64,000 nucleotides of DNA, taken from NCBI RefSeq assembly GCF_010669285.1, contig NZ_CP048711.1, positions 3,472,001-3,536,000 on the forward strand, read 5' to 3'. Below are positions 57,898 through 64,000 of the stretch, in pieces. The notes under the pieces were generated by a model that was not told the origin of the DNA, did no database searches, and saw only the letters and a program-made list of their open reading frames with translations. The DNA comes from Kineobactrum salinum (lineage in GTDB: Bacteria; Pseudomonadota; Gammaproteobacteria; Pseudomonadales; Halieaceae). The number at the start of each line of letters is the position of its first letter. Position 1 is the stretch's first letter. Made by a program: the position numbers and the translations under genes.

Positions 57898-58812
57898 ATG
57901 ATTCGACAGCGAACTCTGCGCAATGCCATCAAGGCAACCGGCGTCGGCCTGCACACGGGTGAGAAGGTCTACCTCACTCTGTGGCCGGCGCCGGTGAACG
58001 CCGGCATTGTGTTCCGGCGTGTGGACCTCGACCCGGTGGTCGAGATTCCGGCGCGGGCAGAGAACGTGGGCGATACCACGCTGTCCACCACCCTGTTCGC
58101 CGATGGCGAGCGGGTGTCGACAGTGGAACACCTGCTTGCGGCAATGGCGGGGCTGGGCATAGATAATGCGTTTATCGATGTCAGTGCCTCGGAAGTGCCG
58201 ATCATGGATGGCAGCGCCGGTCCATTTGTGTTCCTGATCCAGTCCGCTGGCATCGAGGAGCAGAATGCGGCCAAGAAGTTCATCCGTATCAAGCGTCCGG
58301 TCACGGTGGAAGACGGCGACAAGGTTGCCAGCTTTCTCCCCTTTGATGGCTTCAAGGTCTCGTTTTCCATCGATTTTGACCACCCGGTGTTCCGCGATCG
58401 CTCCCCTCACGCAGAGATCGACTTTTCCAGCACCTCCTTTGTCAAGGAGGTGAGTCGCGCCCGTACCTTTGGTTTCATGCACGAGATCGAGTACCTGCGC
58501 TCGCAGGGTCTCGCTCGCGGCGGCAGTGTGGACAACGCCATCGTCGTGGACGAGTACCGCATTCTCAACCAGGACGGCCTGCGCTATGACGACGAGTTCG
58601 TCAAGCACAAGATCCTGGATGCGATCGGCGATCTGTACCTGCTGGGCAACAGCCTGATCGGCGAGTTCCGGGCCCACAAGTCCGGTCACGCGCTGAACAA
58701 TGCCTCGCTGCGGGCGCTGATCGCCCAGCCCGATGCATGGGAGATGGTCACCTTCGAGGACGAGGCCACCGCGCCGATTTCCTATAGTCTGAACACAGCC
58801 CCGGCTGCCTGA
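57898..58812 (+). CDS. lpxC: UDP-3-O-acyl-N-acetylglucosamine deacetylase
   Basis: LpxC catalyses the committed zinc-dependent deacetylation in lipid A synthesis. The 304-residue product opens [20 protein letters not shown]. It carries the zinc histidine in [20 protein letters not shown], the [13 protein letters not shown] loop and the second zinc site [19 protein letters not shown], with the catalytic histidine in [15 protein letters not shown]. It follows ftsZ by 70 bp and closes the cluster, as usual. Confidence 0.98.
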   Translation: MIRQRTLRNAIKATGVGLHTGEKVYLTLWPAPVNAGIVFRRVDLDPVVEIPARAENVGDTTLSTTLFADGERVSTVEHLLAAMAGLGIDNAFIDVSASEVPIMDGSAGPFVFLIQSAGIEEQNAAKKFIRIKRPVTVEDGDKVASFLPFDGFKVSFSIDFDHPVFRDRSPHAEIDFSSTSFVKEVSRARTFGFMHEIEYLRSQGLARGGSVDNAIVVDEYRILNQDGLRYDDEFVKHKILDAIGDLYLLGNSLIGEFRAHKSGHALNNASLRALIAQPDAWEMVTFEDEATAPISYSLNTAPAA

Positions 58813-58914
58813 CCGCCCGCGCGGGTCCTCCGGGCTCCCGTGACGGCCCCGGGCTTGGCAATATGTCACAATCTGTGGCATAGTCGCCCGCTAATTCATT
58901 GCAGTCAGTTGCAA

Positions 58915-59844
58915 ATGAAAATCATCCTTGTCAACCGCAAGCACGGCGGTTCCCGCTCTATCGAGCTGGGTCGCTGGTCCCGTGCCCTGCTCTCTTTGTG
59001 CTGCCTGGGGCTGCCATTGGGTATGGTGGCGCTCGGTTATTTCGTTGGCCAGGAGAGCGGGGCGCACAATCTGCGCGACAGTTCGCTCGATTCCCTGCAG
59101 GACGAACTGGCCTCCCAGTCCTCGGAGCTGGAGACGCTGCGGCTGGAGGCCGAGCGCAAACTGCAGGCCCTGACCATGAGCCTGGCCGAGTTACAGGCGC
59201 GCATGACCCGCGTCGACGCGCTGGGCCAGCACCTCACCGCGATCGCCAACCTGGAGGACGGCGAGTTCGACTTCAGCCAGCCGCCGGCCATGGGCGGACC
59301 GCTGGCCGGTGAGTACAGCGTGGAATACCTGGCCCCGGACCTGACCGGTGAGCTGCAGAGTTTCTCCCGGCGCCTGATCCAGCGGGAACAGCAGCTGGAG
59401 ATACTGGAAGCATTACTGACCAACCGCAAACTGGACGATCAGGGCTGGCTGTCCGGGCGCCCGGTGGAAAAGGGCTGGATGTCTTCCGGCTATGGTCCGC
59501 GCACCGATCCATTCTCTGGCAAACCTGCCATTCATCGCGGCATCGACTTTGCCGGCAAGGCTGGTTCCAATGTGGTCGCAGTAGCCGGCGGCGTAGTGAC
59601 GTGGACCGGTTACCGGCCCGGCTATGGCGAACTGGTGGAGCTTTCCCACGGCGAAGGCCTGGTTACCCTGTATGCCCACAATGAGGAAAACCTGGTCCAG
59701 CCGGGCGATGTGGTGCGCAAGGGACAGGCTATCGCGCTGATGGGATCCAGTGGGCGCTCTACCGGTGCCCATGTGCATTTTGAAGTCTACAAGCACGGCC
59801 GTTCCGTCGACCCTTCCAGCTACGTGCATCGCACCCGGCGCTGA
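58915..59844 (+). CDS. M23-family peptidoglycan endopeptidase, membrane-anchored
   Basis: This 309-residue protein has an N-terminal helix (ALLSLCCLGLPLGMVALGYF), a coiled coil (DELASQSSELETLRLEAERK) and a C-terminal LytM/M23 domain. The zinc ligands are seen in HRGIDFAGKAGSNVVAVAGG and GAHVHFEVYKHGRSVDPSSY, with VELSHGEGLVTLYAHNEENL between. All metal ligands look present, so it is probably an active endopeptidase rather than a degenerate activator such as EnvC. It lies between lpxC and secA. A possible promoter (TTGGCA, then CATAGT) lies in the 102-bp gap before it. Confidence 0.93.
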   Translation: MKIILVNRKHGGSRSIELGRWSRALLSLCCLGLPLGMVALGYFVGQESGAHNLRDSSLDSLQDELASQSSELETLRLEAERKLQALTMSLAELQARMTRVDALGQHLTAIANLEDGEFDFSQPPAMGGPLAGEYSVEYLAPDLTGELQSFSRRLIQREQQLEILEALLTNRKLDDQGWLSGRPVEKGWMSSGYGPRTDPFSGKPAIHRGIDFAGKAGSNVVAVAGGVVTWTGYRPGYGELVELSHGEGLVTLYAHNEENLVQPGDVVRKGQAIALMGSSGRSTGAHVHFEVYKHGRSVDPSSYVHRTRR

Positions 59845-59926
59845 CGCGCCACTCCTCCCGGACCGATCTTCCGCCCGCAAGCCATTCTGCGGACGGTGTT
59901 CTTACGTATAGATGCAGTGACCTACG

Positions 59927-62653
<2,727 letters not shown>

Positions 62654-62673
62654 ACCGGAGCGCGGGAGAGACA

Positions 62674-63899
62674 ATGGCAGTGGGAGAAGCGCAGCCGGTA
62701 ACCGTGTTGCCGGTGCCAGGAGTGCGGCTGGCGACGGTGTCGGCGGGCATCAAAAAGCCGGGCCGGAAGGATCTGGTGGTGATGGAACTGGCGCCCGGCA
62801 GCAGCTGCGCGGCGGTATTTACCCGCAATGCCTTCTGCGCGGCGCCGGTGACGGTGGCGCGCGAACACTGGCGCGCCAGCGGCTTCAAGCCGACCTGGTT
62901 GCTGGTCAATACCGGCAACGCCAATGCCGGCACCGGGGAGCGGGGGCTGGCGGATGCCCGCCGCTGCGCCGAAGCGCTGGCGGAGTTGACCGGTGTGCCG
63001 GCGCAGGCCGTGCTGCCGTTTTCCACCGGCGTGATTGGCGAGCCGCTGCCGGTGCAGAAGATTGTCGAGGCCCTGCCCAATGCCATTACCGATCTGCAGG
63101 CGGATGGCTGGCTGCAGGCCGCCGCCGGCATCATGACCACCGACACCCGCCCAAGGCCCACTCGGAGCGCTTTTCCGTTCAGGGGCGCGATTACCGGCTC
63201 ACCGGCATCGCCAAGGGGGCAGGCATGATTCGCCCCAACATGGCCACCATGCTCGCCTACCTGGCCACCGACGCAGCGGTGAGCCCGGCCCTGCTGCAAA
63301 GTCTTTTGACAGAGGCGGTGGAGATGTCCTTCAACCGCATCACCGTCGATGGCGATACCTCCACCAATGATGCCTGCATACTGGCAGCCACCGGCGCGGC
63401 GGGCAACCCGCTGCTGGAGAACGCCGAGGGCGACCTGTATCGGGCGCTGCGGGAGGCGCTGCAGACCCTGTGCGTCACGCTGGCCCAGGCGCTGGTGCGC
63501 GACGGCGAGGGCGCGAGCAAGTTCGTGACCGTGCAGGTCAACGGTGGCCGGGATCAGCAGGAGTGCCTGGACGTGGCCTATACCATCGCCCATTCGCCGC
63601 TGGTGAAAACCGCACTGTTTGCATCCGATCCGAACTGGGGACGCCTGCTGGCGGCTATCGGCCGCGCCGGCCTGGCCGAGCTGCAGGTCGACCGGGTCGG
63701 GGTCTACCTGAACGATGTACTGATCGCCGAGAATGGCTGCCGTGCGGCCGGCTACACTGAAGCGCAGGGCGTGGCGGCGATGGCGCCGGAAGAAATCGTG
63801 ATCCGTATCGAACTGCAGCGCGGCGAGGCCAGTGAGACAGTGTGGACCACGGATTTTTCCTACGACTACGTGCGTATCAACGCCGAGTACCGCAGCTGA
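62674..63899 (+). CDS. argJ: Bifunctional ornithine acetyltransferase/N-acetylglutamate synthase, one apparent frameshift
   Basis: ArgJ transfers acetyl from N-acetylornithine to glutamate in the arginine pathway. The N-terminal part reaches AAAGIMTTDTRP and then breaks; the C3 run at 63150-63152 lacks one C. A fourth restores TRPKAHSERFSVQGRDYRLT and a 408-residue protein. The autoprocessing nucleophile threonine is in GAGMIRPNMATMLAYLATDA, and the C-terminal part has SNDPNWGRLL-like ASDPNWGRLLAAIGRAGLA. The ATG at 62674 has GGGAGAG just upstream; the secA-argJ-mutT order matches pseudomonads. Confidence 0.95.
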
Positions 63900-64000
63900 A
63901 TGGCCGCGCTGCACGTGGCGGTAGCGGTGGTGGTGGATGCGCGCCAGCAGGTCCTGATCAGCCGGCGAGCGACCGCTGCCCACCAGGGCGGACTGTGGGA
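63900..64000 (+). CDS. mutT: Nudix hydrolase MutT, 5' part only
   Basis: The first 33 codons of a Nudix protein run to the window edge: MAALHVAVAVVVDARQQVLI then SRRATAAHQGGLW. The HxGGLW segment is the substrate-side strand that precedes the Nudix box in MutT (8-oxo-dGTP diphosphatase). The ATG overlaps no other gene and starts directly after the argJ stop. In relatives this protein may be fused to a thiamine-phosphate-synthase-like domain, which cannot be judged here. Confidence 0.85.
   Translation, partial: MAALHVAVAVVVDARQQVLISRRATAAHQGGLW

Overview
The window is about 64 kb of GC-rich, densely coding chromosome. Almost every gene is a housekeeping gene in the gene order of pseudomonad-like Gammaproteobacteria: a complete dcw cell-wall/division cluster, mreBCD-maf-rng-yhdP, the rpoN-hpf-ptsN-rapZ-ptsO block next to lptBAC-kdsCD-yrbG, and petABC-sspAB. 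Protein character (short-form HisG, a marine-type cytochrome b, DarP, YhdP, a PA4642-family protein) suggests a marine Halieaceae/Cellvibrionales-like bacterium. That placement is inferred from gene order and sequence feel, not from a search. I see no prophage, CRISPR array, tRNA or intact insertion sequence.

Layout. 1-3.6 kb: PA4642-family gene and gatBAC (minus). 3.8-12.3 kb: mreB, mreC, mreD, maf, rng, yhdP (plus). 12.2-22.1 kb, all minus: darP, mgtE, ptsO, rapZ, ptsN, hpf, rpoN, lptB, lptA, lptC, kdsC, kdsD, yrbG. 22.3-26.6 kb (plus): a lone mlaC, ibaG, murA, hisG, hisD. 26.6-29.3 kb: an algW/degS protease gene and a NIF3-family gene, bracketed by inverted copies of a palindromic repeat, with a third related repeat beyond. 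29.3-36.0 kb: zapG, zapE, rplM-rpsI, petABC, sspAB. 36.0-40.8 kb: dolP, diaA-like, yraN, lpoA (minus), rsmI (plus) and the RNase P RNA. 41.1-64 kb: mraZ-rsmH-ftsL-ftsI-murE-murF-mraY-murD-ftsW-murG-murC-ddlB-ftsQ-ftsA-ftsZ-lpxC, an M23 peptidase gene, secA, argJ and the first codons of mutT.

Most of the genes serve the envelope: rod shape (MreBCD), peptidoglycan precursors and septation (dcw cluster, MurA, LpoA), LPS core sugar supply and export (KdsD, KdsC, LptABC, LpxC), outer-membrane upkeep (MlaC, DolP, YhdP, AlgW) and protein export (SecA). The nitrogen-related PTS (PtsO, PtsN) and sigma-54 lie with them.

The most important caution is that eight conserved genes (rpoN twice, hisD, petA, petB, rsmH, ftsI, ddlB, argJ) each carry a one-base deletion, mostly in short G/C or T runs. 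Restoring one base at each of the nine sites gives full-length proteins with normal motifs. Several of these genes are essential in relatives, so consensus sequencing error is the likeliest cause. The most interesting non-coding feature is the repeat family at 26.6-29.2 kb, whose copies keep long stems by compensatory changes on both arms. Other points of interest are an apparent petB-petC fusion frame, a probable AUC start in mreC, an SSQ in place of SSN motif in FtsI, an mlaC without the rest of the Mla operon, and a 10-bp-periodic MraZ operator array just downstream of a strong mra promoter.
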